In this document: positions 38,424 to 47,789 of the stretch, piece by piece | Position numbering within the stretch: position 1 is the first letter of the stretch | How the letters are laid out: each line of letters opens with the position of its first letter | Assembly: GCF_000213055.1 (NCBI RefSeq) | Contig: NZ_CM001165.1 | Location: 1,984,001 to 2,048,000 of the forward strand | DNA: 64,000 nucleotides | Direction of reading: 5' to 3' | Source: Streptomyces sp. Tu6071 | GTDB lineage: Bacteria > Actinomycetota > Actinomycetes > Streptomycetales > Streptomycetaceae | Position numbers and translations under genes: made by a program | Notes under the pieces: model-generated | The model's database searches: none | What the model was told of the DNA's origin: nothing | Seen by the model: the letters and a program-made list of their open reading frames with translations, nothing else

Positions 38424-41400
38424 CTACTTCAGCCGCTGGCTGATCACCTTCGAGACGCCGTCGCCCTGCATGGAGACGCCGTAGAGCGCGTCGGCGACCT
38501 CCATCGTGCGCTTCTGGTGCGTGATCACGATGAGCTGGGAACTCTCCTGGAGCTCCTGCATGATGCGGATGAGACGCTGGAGGTTGGTGTCGTCGAGCGC
38601 CGCCTCGACCTCGTCCATCACGTAGAACGGGCTCGGCCGCGCCTTGAAGATCGCGACGAGCAGCGCGACGGCCGTCAGGGAGCGTTCGCCGCCCGAGAGC
38701 AGTGAGAGCCGCTTCACCTTCTTGCCCGGCGGGCGCGCCTCGACCTCGACGCCGGTGGTGAGCATGTTCTCGGGGTCGGTGAGCAGGAGCCTGCCCTCGC
38801 CGCCGGGGAAGAGCCGCGAGAAGACGCCCTCGAACTCGCGCGCCGTGTCGTGGTACGCCTCCGTGAAGACCTGTTCGACGCGCTCGTCGACCTCCTTGAT
38901 CACCTGGAGCAGGTCGGCGCGCGTCTTCTTGAGGTCTTCGAGCTGTTCGGAGAGGAACTGGTGGCGTTCTTCGAGCGCCGCGAACTCCTCCAGGGCGAGC
39001 GGGTTGATCTTGCCGAGCCGCTGGTAGGCGCGTTCGGCCTCCTTGAGGCGCTTCTCCTGCTCGGCGCGGACGAAGGGACGCGGCTGGTTGCGGGGGTGCT
39101 CGGGGTCCTCGGGCAGTTCCTCGCCCTCGGCCGGCGGCGACGGCGGTACGAGGGTGCCGGGTCCGTACTCGGCGAGCAGGACGCTCGGCTCGACGCCGAG
39201 TTCCTCCAGCGCCCTGCCCTCCAGTTGCTCGATGCGCAGGCGCTTCTCGGCGCCGAGCACCTCGCCGCGGTGGACGGAGTCGGTGAGCTTGTCGAGTTCG
39301 GCCTTCAGCCCGCGACCGTTCTCGCGCTCGGCGGTCAGCTCGCGTTCGGCCTCCTCGCGGTACCGCTCCGCCTCGCCGCGCTCCTCCTCGGCGCGGCCCA
39401 GCGAGACCTCGACGTGCGCGAGGAGCTGCCGCGCCCCCGAGGCGACGGCGCGTGCGACGGCCGCCTCGTGACGCAGCCGCGCGCGACGTCGCTCCGCGCG
39501 CTCCCGCGCCTCGCGCTCGGCGCGCGCGGCACGGTCGAGGCCGTCGGCACGGCCCGCGAGCGCCTTCACGCGTTCCTCGTGCGTACGGAGCTGGAGCCGG
39601 GCCTCCATCTCGGTCTGGCGGGCGTTGGCGCCGTCGGCGGCGAGGCGGTCGCGAACGGAGGTGTCGGGTTCCTCGTCGCCGTCCCACTCCCCCGCGTCGC
39701 CGAAGGGCGAGGACTCCTCCGCCACGGCGAGGCGCTCCTCCAGTTCGGCGGCCTCCGCCTCGGCGCGGTCGAGGGCGTCCTGGGCGCGCGCCGCCGCCGC
39801 GGCGGAGCGCTCCGCCTCGCCCGCGGCGCCCTTCGCCTGCCCGGCGAGCGCGCCGAGCCGCTGCGCGACGGCGGACTTCTCGCGGTCCGCGGTACGGCGC
39901 TCGCGCTCCAGCTCCTCCAGGACCGCCGCGGCGTCGGCGCGACGTGTCGCGGCGTCCTCCTGCGCCTCGGCGAGCGCGGCGCACCGTACGGACAGCTCCT
40001 CCAGCTCGGCGGTCGCCTCGTCCACGGACGCCTGCACCTCGATCAGGCTCGGCGCCCCGGCGGAACCGCCCTGCGCGAGGTGCGCGCCGAGGACGTCGCC
40101 CTCCGCGGTGACCGCGACGAGCGCGGGGTGCGCACGGACGAGGGCGAGCGCGTCGTCGAGCGTGCCGACCGCGACCATGCCGCGCAGCAGGCGGCGTACG
40201 GCGCGGAGCAGGTCTTCGGGGCCGCGCACGAGGTCGGCGAGGGGGCGGCCCGGGACGTCGAGGGGGGCGGGGAGGTCGACGGTGTCGGGGGCGTCGGTCG
40301 TCGCGGCGTCGCGGGAGTCGGGGGACGTCGCGACGCGGTGGGCGTCGTGGGGGGCGGGGGACGTCGCGGCGTGGTCGGAGCCGGAGGACGCGCCGTGGGG
40401 GATGTCGCGCGGGCCGGCGTCGCGTGTGCCGGATGTCCCCGTCGCGGCGGGGGCCCCGGGGACGTCGCGGGGCGCCGGTACGTCGCGCACCTCGGCACGC
40501 GACGTCGCGTCGTGTGGCGTGCCCGACGTCGCGCCCGCGCGCGACGTCGCGACGTGGTCCGGCAGCGCGACGTCCTTCCCCGCCGCGTCCGCGAGGAGCA
40601 GCACGGCGCGGCCCGCTTCCTGTGCGCGCAGGAGGCGGAGGGCCTGGGCGGCAACTTCGGGGCCGTCGACGGCGAGGGCGTCGGCGGCTGTGCCGAGCCC
40701 GGCCGCGACGTGCGCCTCGTGGCCGGGGGCGACGCTGAGCAGTTCGGCCGCCGGTCCGAGCAGTCCGGTGAGCCGGTCGCCCGCCGCGAGGAGAGCGCCG
40801 GTGCCGTCCTTGCGGCGCAGGCCGAGCGCGAGGGCGTCGCGTCGCGCCTCGGTCGCGGCGCGGGAACGCTCCGCCGCCGCCGCGGCGTCGCGGGCGTCGT
40901 GGTGCGCGGCGTCGGCCTCGGCGCGGGCGCGGCGTGCCGCCTCGTAGCGCTCCTCGCGCGCGACGTCCCCCGCGTCGAGCCCGTCGACCTCGGCGCGCAG
41001 TCGCTCGTACTCCTCGTGCGCGACGTCGGCGCGTTCCCGGGCCTCGTCGCGCGACGTCGCGAGGCGTTCGATCTCGGCGCGCGCCGATGTCGCCCTGCCA
41101 CGCGCGGCGGTCACCTGGCCCTGGAGGCGGGCGAGGCCCTCGCGGCGGTCGGCGAGGGCGCGGCTCACGTCGCGCAGGCGGCGCTCCTCGACGGCGAGCT
41201 GACGCTCCAGCTCGCCGCGGTGCGCGACGGTGTCCTCCAGGGCGCGTTCGGCGGCTTCGAGCGCCTCCGAGAGTTCCGCCTCCTGTTCACGGATGCGCGC
41301 CGCCTCGCGCTCCAGGTCCTCCGGGTCGCGTCCGCGACGTTCCTCGGCCGGTACGGACGTCGCGCTCGTGACACGTGCCTCGGCGAGGCTGACGGTGCCG

Positions 41401-42302
41401 CGGACACGCTCCGCGAGGCGCGACAGCTCGTACCACGTGTGCTGCGCGCTCTGGAGGCGCGGCGCCAGGGCGCGTACCGCCTCCTCCAGACGCGCCTCGC
41501 GGGCGAGCGCGGTCTTGAGCGCGCTCTCCGCCGCCTCCTTGCGTGCCTTGAGCGCGGCCTCGTCGGCGACTTCGGCGTCGAGCGCGCGGCGCAGCGTGAC
41601 GAGGTCGTCGGAGAGCAGCCGCAGGCGCGCGTCGCGCAGATCGGCCTGGATGACGGCGGCGCGGCGCGCGACGGCGGCCTGGCGGCCGAGGGGTTTGAGC
41701 TGGCGGCGCAGTTCGTCGGTGAGGTCCTGGACGCGGGCGAGGTTGGCGCGCATCGCGTCGAGTTTCCGGAGCGCCTTCTCCTTGCGCTTGCGGTGCTTGA
41801 GGACGCCCGAGGCTTCCTCGATGAAGGCGCGGCGGCCCATCGGGTCGGCATGGAGGACGGAGTCGAGCTGCCCCTGGCCGACGATGACGTGCATCTCGCG
41901 GCCGATGCCGGAGTCGGAGAGGAGTTCCTGAATGTCGAGGAGGCGGCAGGTGTCGCCGTTGATCTGGTACTCGCTGCCCCCGTTGCGGAACATCGTCCGC
42001 GCGATCGTGACCTCGGCGTACTCGATGGGGAGGGCGCCGTCGCTGTTGTCGATCGTGAGCGAGACCTCGGCACGCCCCAGCGGCGGCCGGCCCGTCGTGC
42101 CGGCGAAGATGACGTCCTCCATCTTGCCGCCGCGCAGCGATTTGGCGCCCTGCTCGCCCATCACCCACGTCAGCGCGTCCACGACGTTGGACTTGCCGGA
42201 GCCGTTCGGCCCGACGACGCACGTGATCCCCGGCTCGAACCGCAGCGTCGTCGCGGAGGCGAAGGATTTGAACCCGCGCAGAGTCATGGCCTTGAGGTGC
42301 AC
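38424..42302 (-). CDS. smc: Chromosome segregation protein SMC with repeat-encoded hinge insertion
   Basis: Condensin ATPase that compacts and segregates chromosomes. It has Walker A GPNGSGKSN (31-39), the Q-loop region, and long coiled coils (about 170-480 and 740-1090). The hinge is centred near 500-720. The C-terminal signature LLSGGERSLTAVALL, Walker B FYVMDEVEAALDD and the D-loop are intact. At 1292 residues it is about 100 longer than other Streptomyces SMCs remembered (about 1186). The excess is a low-complexity block at about 581-679 (VATSRAGATSG, HDATSRAEVRDV, DHAATSPAPHD) inside the hinge, made of GACGTCGC variants. The start GTG at 42302 (HLKAMTLRGFKSF) fits the family. Confidence 0.96.
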   Translation of the reverse strand: MHLKAMTLRGFKSFASATTLRFEPGITCVVGPNGSGKSNVVDALTWVMGEQGAKSLRGGKMEDVIFAGTTGRPPLGRAEVSLTIDNSDGALPIEYAEVTIARTMFRNGGSEYQINGDTCRLLDIQELLSDSGIGREMHVIVGQGQLDSVLHADPMGRRAFIEEASGVLKHRKRKEKALRKLDAMRANLARVQDLTDELRRQLKPLGRQAAVARRAAVIQADLRDARLRLLSDDLVTLRRALDAEVADEAALKARKEAAESALKTALAREARLEEAVRALAPRLQSAQHTWYELSRLAERVRGTVSLAEARVTSATSVPAEERRGRDPEDLEREAARIREQEAELSEALEAAERALEDTVAHRGELERQLAVEERRLRDVSRALADRREGLARLQGQVTAARGRATSARAEIERLATSRDEARERADVAHEEYERLRAEVDGLDAGDVAREERYEAARRARAEADAAHHDARDAAAAAERSRAATEARRDALALGLRRKDGTGALLAAGDRLTGLLGPAAELLSVAPGHEAHVAAGLGTAADALAVDGPEVAAQALRLLRAQEAGRAVLLLADAAGKDVALPDHVATSRAGATSGTPHDATSRAEVRDVPAPRDVPGAPAATGTSGTRDAGPRDIPHGASSGSDHAATSPAPHDAHRVATSPDSRDAATTDAPDTVDLPAPLDVPGRPLADLVRGPEDLLRAVRRLLRGMVAVGTLDDALALVRAHPALVAVTAEGDVLGAHLAQGGSAGAPSLIEVQASVDEATAELEELSVRCAALAEAQEDAATRRADAAAVLEELERERRTADREKSAVAQRLGALAGQAKGAAGEAERSAAAAARAQDALDRAEAEAAELEERLAVAEESSPFGDAGEWDGDEEPDTSVRDRLAADGANARQTEMEARLQLRTHEERVKALAGRADGLDRAARAEREARERAERRRARLRHEAAVARAVASGARQLLAHVEVSLGRAEEERGEAERYREEAERELTAERENGRGLKAELDKLTDSVHRGEVLGAEKRLRIEQLEGRALEELGVEPSVLLAEYGPGTLVPPSPPAEGEELPEDPEHPRNQPRPFVRAEQEKRLKEAERAYQRLGKINPLALEEFAALEERHQFLSEQLEDLKKTRADLLQVIKEVDERVEQVFTEAYHDTAREFEGVFSRLFPGGEGRLLLTDPENMLTTGVEVEARPPGKKVKRLSLLSGGERSLTAVALLVAIFKARPSPFYVMDEVEAALDDTNLQRLIRIMQELQESSQLIVITHQKRTMEVADALYGVSMQGDGVSKVISQRLK
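40265..40560. repeat. GACGTCGC repeat block inside the smc hinge
   Basis: About 295 bp of in-frame repeat DNA: GGGGGACGTCGCGAC, GCACGCGACGTCGCG, CGCGCGACGTCGCGAC and variants. Its length is close to a multiple of three and no stop is introduced. It accounts for the extra length of this SMC. Confidence 0.85.
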
Positions 42303-42354
42303 GCCGCCGGACTCTACCGTCCCGCCTCCGCACGACGGCGGCCCACGACGCGCA

Positions 42355-42640
42355 CGGCGCGACGTGACGGGGAGCGACACAGAGTGACGCGGCGTGGGAC
42401 GCCGCAACGTCGCGCTACGGGGCGGGGTACGTCACGCCGCGCGACGCCGGTACGTAGCGCCGCGCGACGTCACGTGGTGTCACGTTGCGTCGTCGATGAA
42501 GCGTCCCGACATGTCACGTCGCGCCGTCGCGCCGCGTCGCCCCACGCCACGTCACCCCGCCGCGCGGCGTCGCGTCCCGCGCCCCGTTGTGCACGCGCCG
42601 TAGCCCTCCGCGCGGAGATCACGCGACGTCCCGCGCACCG
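42355..42640. repeat. ACGTCGC/ACGTCACG tract between smc and the coiled-coil gene
   Basis: In the 712-bp gap 42303-43014 this half carries GCGACGT, CAACGTCGCGCTACG, GCGACGTCACGTGG and ACGTCGCGCC variants. 42640-42890 is purine-rich (GGGAACGGGTGGGTGGGTG and similar) with no gene found. The terminator at 42898-42928 follows. Confidence 0.7.
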
Positions 42641-42897
42641 TCACGGTTTCACCACGGAGCGCGCAGGGCAGATCAGACGGTAGACACGGCCGGGAGGGGC
42701 GGGAAACAGCGGGGAACGGGTGGGTGGGTGCGGTCGGCGGGTGGCCGCGGGGAGGGCGTACGGGCCCGGGTCCCGCGACCCGCGGCGATCCCGGCGGCGA
42801 CGACGCCACGCGGACCGGGCCGCGAGAGAAACGGACGACGCGGACAGCGAAGACGGCGGAAGCCGAGGGGGAGGGCGGGGCGGGGAAGGACGAGCGA

Positions 42898-42928
42898 CGG
42901 AAAAAGAAAGGGACGCCGAAGCGTCCCT
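42898..42928 (-). terminator. Canonical rho-independent terminator after the coiled-coil gene
   Basis: In the minus-strand transcript, AGGGACGC pairs with GCGTCCCT around a TTCG tetraloop (42909-42928). It is followed by TTTCTTTTT (complement of 42899-42908). This is the only hairpin in the window with a full U tract. Confidence 0.9.
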
Positions 42929-43014
42929 GGCGGTACCGGCGTGGCCGCGCGGTCCACCTGTCACACGCCCCTGCCCCGCCGCGAGAACGCGGCGGTGTGC
43001 GGCAGCGGCCTGGA

Positions 43015-43224
43015 TCAGGTGAGCGCGGGCTCCGCCTGCGGTACGTCGATGCTCTCCAGGAGAGCGCCGCCGTGCTGAGAAGCGGCAGCCGCGAGCGCGT
43101 CGTTCTCCGTCTGAATCCGTACGAGCTCGGATTCGAGGTCCTGCACGCGCTGCTGGAGCCGTCGCATCTCGGCGAGGAGTCGCGGGTCGGAGCCGCCGAC
43201 GTAACCGAGAAGCGCCTTTGCCAT
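43015..43224 (-). CDS. Small conserved coiled-coil protein
   Basis: 69-residue protein: MAKALLGYVGGSDPRLLAEM, then a heptad-patterned coiled coil (RRLQQRVQDLESELVRIQTE, about residues 21-45), ending DVPQAEPALT. From memory it is highly conserved in Streptomyces between acyP and smc; the function is unknown. No signal or membrane segment. GGAGG lies 10 nt before the ATG at 43224. A strong U-tract terminator follows (42898-42928), so it is probably a monocistronic, well-expressed gene. The frame to 43335 upstream is not used. Confidence 0.9.
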   Translation of the reverse strand: MAKALLGYVGGSDPRLLAEMRRLQQRVQDLESELVRIQTENDALAAAASQHGGALLESIDVPQAEPALT

Positions 43225-43359
43225 GATGAGTGGTCCTCCACACTGAGTGACCGACCAGTACGGTGGTGGGTCGAGAGGGATTCGGTCCGCACCCGCGGTG
43301 TCCGGCAGCACTCCGTCCGTGACGTCGCCTGTCAAACAGTTAAGGTGCGCGGGGATTCC

Positions 43360-43388
43360 AGAGTCTCACCAAAAAGTTTGACGGTCAA
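43360..43388 (-). promoter_or_regulatory. Possible sigma-70-type promoter for the coiled-coil gene
   Basis: On the minus strand TTGACC (43388-43383) and GACTCT (43365-43360) are separated by 17 nt within an AT-richer patch containing AAACTTTTTGG. It lies about 140 nt upstream of the ATG at 43224. The -10 match is weak. The rest of the 380-bp gap 43225-43604 shows nothing else clear. Confidence 0.4.
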
Positions 43389-43604
43389 CACGATCAAGCC
43401 CCGGTGCGGCACGGCGGCGGGGCGCGCGGTGCTTCGGGCGACGGCGCGTGCACTCCCGCGAGCCGTGGGGGCGTGCGGGTCATCCTGTCGAGCGCCCGGT
43501 GGGGCGCGCAAGAGGGTCGCGGCAGTCACCAGCGGCTTTCCGCGGCGCCACCGAAGCACGCGGGGGAGCATCGGCGGCGCACGGCGGGGGCGCGTGCGGT
43601 GCTG

Positions 43605-43886
43605 TCAGCGGATCGCGAATCCCTCGTAGCCGCCGCGAGGCGTGTCCCAGATCTCAGTGACGCCCTGGACGCTGCCGGGTGTGTCGCTCCCCCGCAGCCA
43701 CTCCAGCAACTCCTCGCACGCCGCGCGCGGTCCCTCGGCGACGACCTGGACGCGCCCGTCGCGCACATTGAGAGCAAAACCACTCAGTCCGCCGATCTCC
43801 AGCGCCCGTGCCCGCGTGAACCAGCGGAAACCCACGCCCTGAACCGTTCCTCTGACCCACGCGGTCAGCCGTGCCTCGTCTTCCAT
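43605..43886 (-). CDS. acyP: Acylphosphatase
   Basis: Hydrolyses acyl phosphates such as carbamoyl and 1,3-bisphosphoglycerate acyl groups. The 93-residue product has the catalytic Arg21 in [13 protein letters not shown] and Asn40 in [17 protein letters not shown], both conserved. The ATG at 43886 is a good start. It appears to be a single gene on the minus strand, upstream of the small coiled-coil gene and divergent from the CAP-domain gene. Confidence 0.95.
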   Translation of the reverse strand: MEDEARLTAWVRGTVQGVGFRWFTRARALEIGGLSGFALNVRDGRVQVVAEGPRAACEELLEWLRGSDTPGSVQGVTEIWDTPRGGYEGFAIR

Positions 43887-44021
43887 GAGGGCACGCTAAC
43901 CGGCCAATCCCTTCAGGCACACGTCGTCCCACGGGGCCATGGCGTAGGGTCCGCACCGCGGAGGACTCACTCGAACGGGTGAGTACGCCCGGGACAGTGG
44001 TGACGAGGGAAGGCCAGGACC

Positions 44022-45284
44022 ATGGGACGCCACCGACGCTCAGCCGCCGGCCGCGCCGAACCAGCGGCGGACTTTCCGGCCGGAACCCCCACGGGTCCCG
44101 GCCACGACGCGTACGACTACGACCGCGACGCCGCGTACGGCGACCGCGCGACGTACGGGGGCCGGACGGCGTACCGCGACCACGCGGCGCACGGCGCCTA
44201 CGTGTCGGCGCCCTACGCGACGCCCGCGCCCTACGAGCCGCCCACGCCCTCCTCGACGCCCGGTCCATACGCGACCCCCGCGACGTATACGGCATCCCCG
44301 CCCCGCGCCCCCTACGCGACGCCCGAAACCGTCCCCGGCCTCTCCGCCGACTCCCACGACACCTACTACGCGCCCGACGCGCCCGACGCCCCCGACGCCC
44401 ATGGCGCCGATCACGGCGGCGCGAGCGGGCATCGCCGGAAGCGGCGCGGCGCGCCCGTGCGCACCGGTCTGCTCGGGGTGTCGGCGGCGGTGGCGCTAGG
44501 CGCCGTCGCGGTCAGCACCGGGCTGTTGCCCGGTGGTGGCTACTCCTTCAGTGGGGGTCACGACGCGAAGGTCCGCGCGGCGGACGCGCCGTCCGGCGAG
44601 GGACAGGGCGACGAGGCGTCCGCCGCGGACCGTACGACGCCCGCGGCGAGCCGGGGCGCCACGCGTTCCGACGCGCCCTGGCGCGCGGCGTCCGCCTCGC
44701 CCCGCGAGAAGAAGAGCAAGGCCGCCGCGACGCCGAGCCCTTCCCGCTCCGTCACCACGGAACAGGGCGGCACGGGCACCGGGACGTCGCCCGGCGCGGG
44801 GACCACCCGGACGGCGACGCCGCCGAAGAGCGCGACGCCCGTCAGGACGAAGCCCGCGTCGCAGGCGCCCGCGCAGCCGCCCGTCGCGGCGGCCCCCAGC
44901 GGCGACGAGAGCGCGGCGGCGGCTGCCGTCCTCGCGCTCGTCAACCAGGAGCGGGCCAAGGTGGGCTGCAGTGCGGTGCGCGCGGACGGCGCGCTCGCCT
45001 CGCTCGCCACGGCCTTCAGCGACGACATGGCCGCGCGCGGCTTCTTCGACCACACCGACCCCGACGGCGACACGCCCTGGGACCGCGCGGACCAGGCAGG
45101 GGTCGGAAACCTGGGCGGCGAGAACATAGCGCGCGGCCAGGCCGACGCCGCCGCCGTCATGGAGTCCTGGATGAACAGCCCGGGGCACCGCGCGAACATC
45201 CTCAACTGCGACTACAAGACCCTGGGCGTCGGCGTGCACTTCGGCTCCGGCGGTCCCTGGTGGACGCAGGACTTCGGCTTCTGA
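44022..45284 (+). CDS. Membrane-anchored CAP (SCP/PR1) domain protein
   Basis: 420-residue protein. Residues 25-130 are a cytosolic Tyr/Ala/Pro-rich region (YDYDRDAAYGDRATYGG, APYATPAPYEPP). A basic patch (GHRRKRRG) precedes one membrane segment (about 148-169). A Thr/Ser/Pro-rich external linker follows, and a CAP domain fills about 295-420 (LALVNQERAKVGCSAV, FFDHTDPDGDTPWDR, GENIARGQ, SWMNSPGHRANIL). The CAP histidines and glutamates of the family are present. An N-in, C-out orientation is inferred. The function is unknown; bacterial CAP proteins are often secreted and some act on the cell surface. The ATG follows GGAAGGCCAGGACC. Confidence 0.88.
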   Translation: MGRHRRSAAGRAEPAADFPAGTPTGPGHDAYDYDRDAAYGDRATYGGRTAYRDHAAHGAYVSAPYATPAPYEPPTPSSTPGPYATPATYTASPPRAPYATPETVPGLSADSHDTYYAPDAPDAPDAHGADHGGASGHRRKRRGAPVRTGLLGVSAAVALGAVAVSTGLLPGGGYSFSGGHDAKVRAADAPSGEGQGDEASAADRTTPAASRGATRSDAPWRAASASPREKKSKAAATPSPSRSVTTEQGGTGTGTSPGAGTTRTATPPKSATPVRTKPASQAPAQPPVAAAPSGDESAAAAAVLALVNQERAKVGCSAVRADGALASLATAFSDDMAARGFFDHTDPDGDTPWDRADQAGVGNLGGENIARGQADAAAVMESWMNSPGHRANILNCDYKTLGVGVHFGSGGPWWTQDFGF

Positions 45285-45299
45285 GGCACGGCGTACGCC

Positions 45300-45510
45300 G
45301 CGTCGCGCACGGCGCGCACGGCGCGCGGGCAGGGCCACGTCGCGTACGTACGCGACGCGACGTAGCGCGCACCGTCACGCCGGAACCGCGCGCATGCCGC
45401 GTACGACCGACACGTCGCGTGGCCCCGAAGGCCGCGCACGGCGCGACGCCCTGCACGTGGCGACGCCTCGCACGCCACAGCGTCGCGGCGGAGACCACCA
45501 CACCGCCACG
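45300..45510. repeat. ACGTCGC tract between CAP-domain and mutM genes (convergent)
   Basis: The 318-bp gap contains CCACGTCGCGTACG, GCGACGCGACGTAGCG, ACACGTCGCGTGG and similar. Runs of CACGGCGCG also occur near 45310. No clear terminator hairpin was found between these convergent genes. Confidence 0.7.
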
Positions 45511-45602
45511 CCACACGCCGCCCCGACGTCACCCCCACCCCGTCACCGCAACACCCCCGTGACCGCAACATCCCCGTCACCGGGGCGACGCCCTCCGCTC
45601 CG

Positions 45603-46457
45603 TCACCCCCGCGCCCTACGCTGGCACTTCGGGCAGTAGTAGCTGGACCGGTTCATCCACGCGTCGCGCTGGATCGGCGTCCCGCAGCGCCGGCACGGTT
45701 CGCCCTCGCGGCCGTACGCGTCGAGGGAGCGGTCGAAGTAGCCCGACTCGCCGTTGACGTTCACGTACAGGCTGTCGAAGCTCGTGCCGCCGACGGCGAG
45801 GGCGGCGTTCATGACGTCGCGCACGTGGCCGAGGAGTTCGTCGGTGCGGGGGCGGGTGAGGCCCGCCGTGGGGCGGTCGTAGTGGAGGCGGGCACGCCAC
45901 AGCGCCTCGTCGGCGTAGATGTTGCCGACGCCGCTGATGAGCGACTGGTCGAGCAGCGCGCGCTTGATGGTGGTGCGCTTGCGGCGCAGCGCCGCGTGGA
46001 ACGCCGCGTCGTCGAACAGCGGGTCGAGCGGGTCGCGGGCGATGTGGGCGATGACGTCGGGGACGCCGCCCTCGCCCGTCTCGTGGAGCGAGAGGCCGCC
46101 GAAGGTGCGCTGGTCGACGAAGCGGAGTTCGGTGCCGAGCGCGTCCTCGAAGCCGATGCGGACGCGCAGGTGCCTCTCGGCGGGCGCGGCGTGGGGCTGG
46201 ACGAGGAGCTGGCCGCTCATGCCGAGGTGCGCGAGGACCGCCTCGGCGCCGCCGTCGAGCGGGAGCCACAGGTACTTGCCGCGTCGGCGCGGCGTCGCGA
46301 ACGTACGTCCCTTCAGGCGCGCGGCGAAGTCCTCGCCGCCCGCGAGGTGCCGTCGTACGGAGCGCGGGTGGAGCACCTCCGTCGCGGCGACGGTGCGTCC
46401 GTCGATCCAGCGGGCGAGCCCCCTGCGGACGACCTCGACCTCGGGCAGTTCGGGCAC
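45603..46457 (-). CDS. mutM: Formamidopyrimidine-DNA glycosylase
   Basis: Removes 8-oxoguanine and FaPy lesions from DNA. The 284-residue product starts (M)[13 protein letters not shown], giving the catalytic Pro2 and Glu3. The helix-two-turn-helix appears around [20 protein letters not shown]. The C-terminal zinc finger is complete ([11 protein letters not shown], then YYCPKCQRR). It starts with GTG at 46457. It lies downstream of rnc on the same strand after 299 bp of GTCACC-rich DNA in which I see no gene. Confidence 0.96.
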   Translation of the reverse strand: MPELPEVEVVRRGLARWIDGRTVAATEVLHPRSVRRHLAGGEDFAARLKGRTFATPRRRGKYLWLPLDGGAEAVLAHLGMSGQLLVQPHAAPAERHLRVRIGFEDALGTELRFVDQRTFGGLSLHETGEGGVPDVIAHIARDPLDPLFDDAAFHAALRRKRTTIKRALLDQSLISGVGNIYADEALWRARLHYDRPTAGLTRPRTDELLGHVRDVMNAALAVGGTSFDSLYVNVNGESGYFDRSLDAYGREGEPCRRCGTPIQRDAWMNRSSYYCPKCQRRARG

Positions 46458-46756
46458 GGTGCGGCTCTCCTGGGAGTGGGGAACGAAGCGGGGGAGGTAC
46501 GGCGCGTCACCGCCGTACGCGGGGAGGGCGTCACCACCCGGACGCGGGACGCGTCACCGCCGTGCGCCGGAGGTACGTCACCACCCCCAACGACACCCAC
46601 CCGGCACCCGCCGCCCCGGCTCCGTAACGCGTCACGGAGCGGGGGCGGCGGATACCGGGTGGACCGACGAGCGGTGTCGCCGCAGGTCACGACGGTTCGC
46701 CACGGATGTCGTGACGAGAGTGCCGTCATGGCTCGTGGCGGGGGCGCCGTCGTGTG

Positions 46757-47584
46757 TCAGGCAGTGGAAGCGGAGCCGCCCTCGGGGACGACGTCGCCGG
46801 GCGAGAGGACCTCGCCCGCGGCGGCCTGCTCGGCCGCGCGCGCGTCGGCGGCGGCACGGATGGCGCGCCACGCCGACTCGGCGGCCTGCTGCTCCGCCTC
46901 CTTCTTGCTGCGGCCGGTGCCGGTGCCGTACGAGACGCCTCCGACGCGGGCGGCAGCAGTGAAGGTCTTCTCGTGATCGGGGCCTTCCTCGGTGACGAGG
47001 TACTCGGGAACCCCGAGCCCCTCCATCGCGGTCAGCTCCTGGAGACTGGTCTTCCAGTCCAGGCCCGCGCCGAGTTCCGCGGACTTCTCGATCAGCGGGT
47101 CGAAGAGGCGGTGCACGAGCTCCGCCGCCTTGTCGAGACCCTGATCGAGGTAGACCGCGCCGATCACGGCTTCCAGTGTGTCGGCGAGGATCGATGCCTT
47201 GTCCCTGCCGCCCGTGCCCTCCTCGCCCCTGCCGAGCCTGATGAAGGCTCCCAGGTCGAGGCCCCGGCTCACCTCGGCGAGCGCGCGGGAGTTGACGACC
47301 GCCGCGCGCAGCTTCGCGAGCTGCCCCTCGGGGAGGTCGGGGTGGGTGCGGTACAGCGTGTCGGTGACCACCAGGCCGAGCACGGAGTCCCCGAGGAACT
47401 CCAGGCGCTCGTTGGTGGGCAGACCGCCGTTCTCGTACGCGTACGAGCGGTGCGTGAGCGCACGCACCAGAAGGGCGGACTCCAGGTGATACCCGAGCCG
47501 CCCTTCCAGGAGCGTGTGGGACGAGGCCGCGGTGTCCGCCGAGGCGCCCGAGCGGGGCGCCTTCTTCTTGGGGGCGTTAACCAA
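46757..47584 (-). CDS. rnc: Ribonuclease III
   Basis: Cleaves double-stranded RNA (rRNA precursors, mRNAs). In S. coelicolor (absB) loss of RNase III blocks antibiotic synthesis. The 275-residue product has the RNase III signature [16 protein letters not shown] and the downstream acidic residues in [20 protein letters not shown]-terminal dsRNA-binding domain follows ([15 protein letters not shown] to [17 protein letters not shown]). The start is unclear. The TTG at 47584 (then [12 protein letters not shown]) follows GAGAGGG and gives the usual length. The frame is open upstream through rpmF, but that is not RNase III-like. It is coupled to rpmF, 29 bp upstream. Confidence 0.93.
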   Translation of the reverse strand: MVNAPKKKAPRSGASADTAASSHTLLEGRLGYHLESALLVRALTHRSYAYENGGLPTNERLEFLGDSVLGLVVTDTLYRTHPDLPEGQLAKLRAAVVNSRALAEVSRGLDLGAFIRLGRGEEGTGGRDKASILADTLEAVIGAVYLDQGLDKAAELVHRLFDPLIEKSAELGAGLDWKTSLQELTAMEGLGVPEYLVTEEGPDHEKTFTAAARVGGVSYGTGTGRSKKEAEQQAAESAWRAIRAAADARAAEQAAAGEVLSPGDVVPEGGSASTA

Positions 47585-47613
47585 TTCCCTCTCGGCCTTT
47601 CTCGCCTGTCTCG

Positions 47614-47787
47614 TCAGACCTCGAGGACCTGACGCTTGTTGTACGTGCCGCAGCTCGGGCACGCGATGTGCTGGAGCTTGGGCTCGTGGCAGCGCTCGCA
47701 CGCCACCAGGGTGGGGACCGCAGCCTTCCACTGCGACCGGCGGTGGCGCGTGTTGCTGCGCGACATCTTCCGCTTCGGAACAGCCAC
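47614..47787 (-). CDS. rpmF: 50S ribosomal protein L32
   Basis: 57-residue L32: [20 protein letters not shown], then four cysteines in [17 protein letters not shown] (the zinc-binding form). GTG at 47787 has GGAGAAG upstream. Because it retains all four cysteines, it is the zinc-containing paralogue. It lies 2 nt after the DUF177 gene and before rnc, the classic yceD-rpmF order. Confidence 0.97.
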   Translation of the reverse strand: MAVPKRKMSRSNTRHRRSQWKAAVPTLVACERCHEPKLQHIACPSCGTYNKRQVLEV

Positions 47788-47789
47788 GG

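Noticed and set aside
38850..42683. Very long plus-strand open frame opposite smc
   Set aside because: It is the antisense shadow of smc in a GC-rich genome; the minus-strand frame encodes all SMC motifs.
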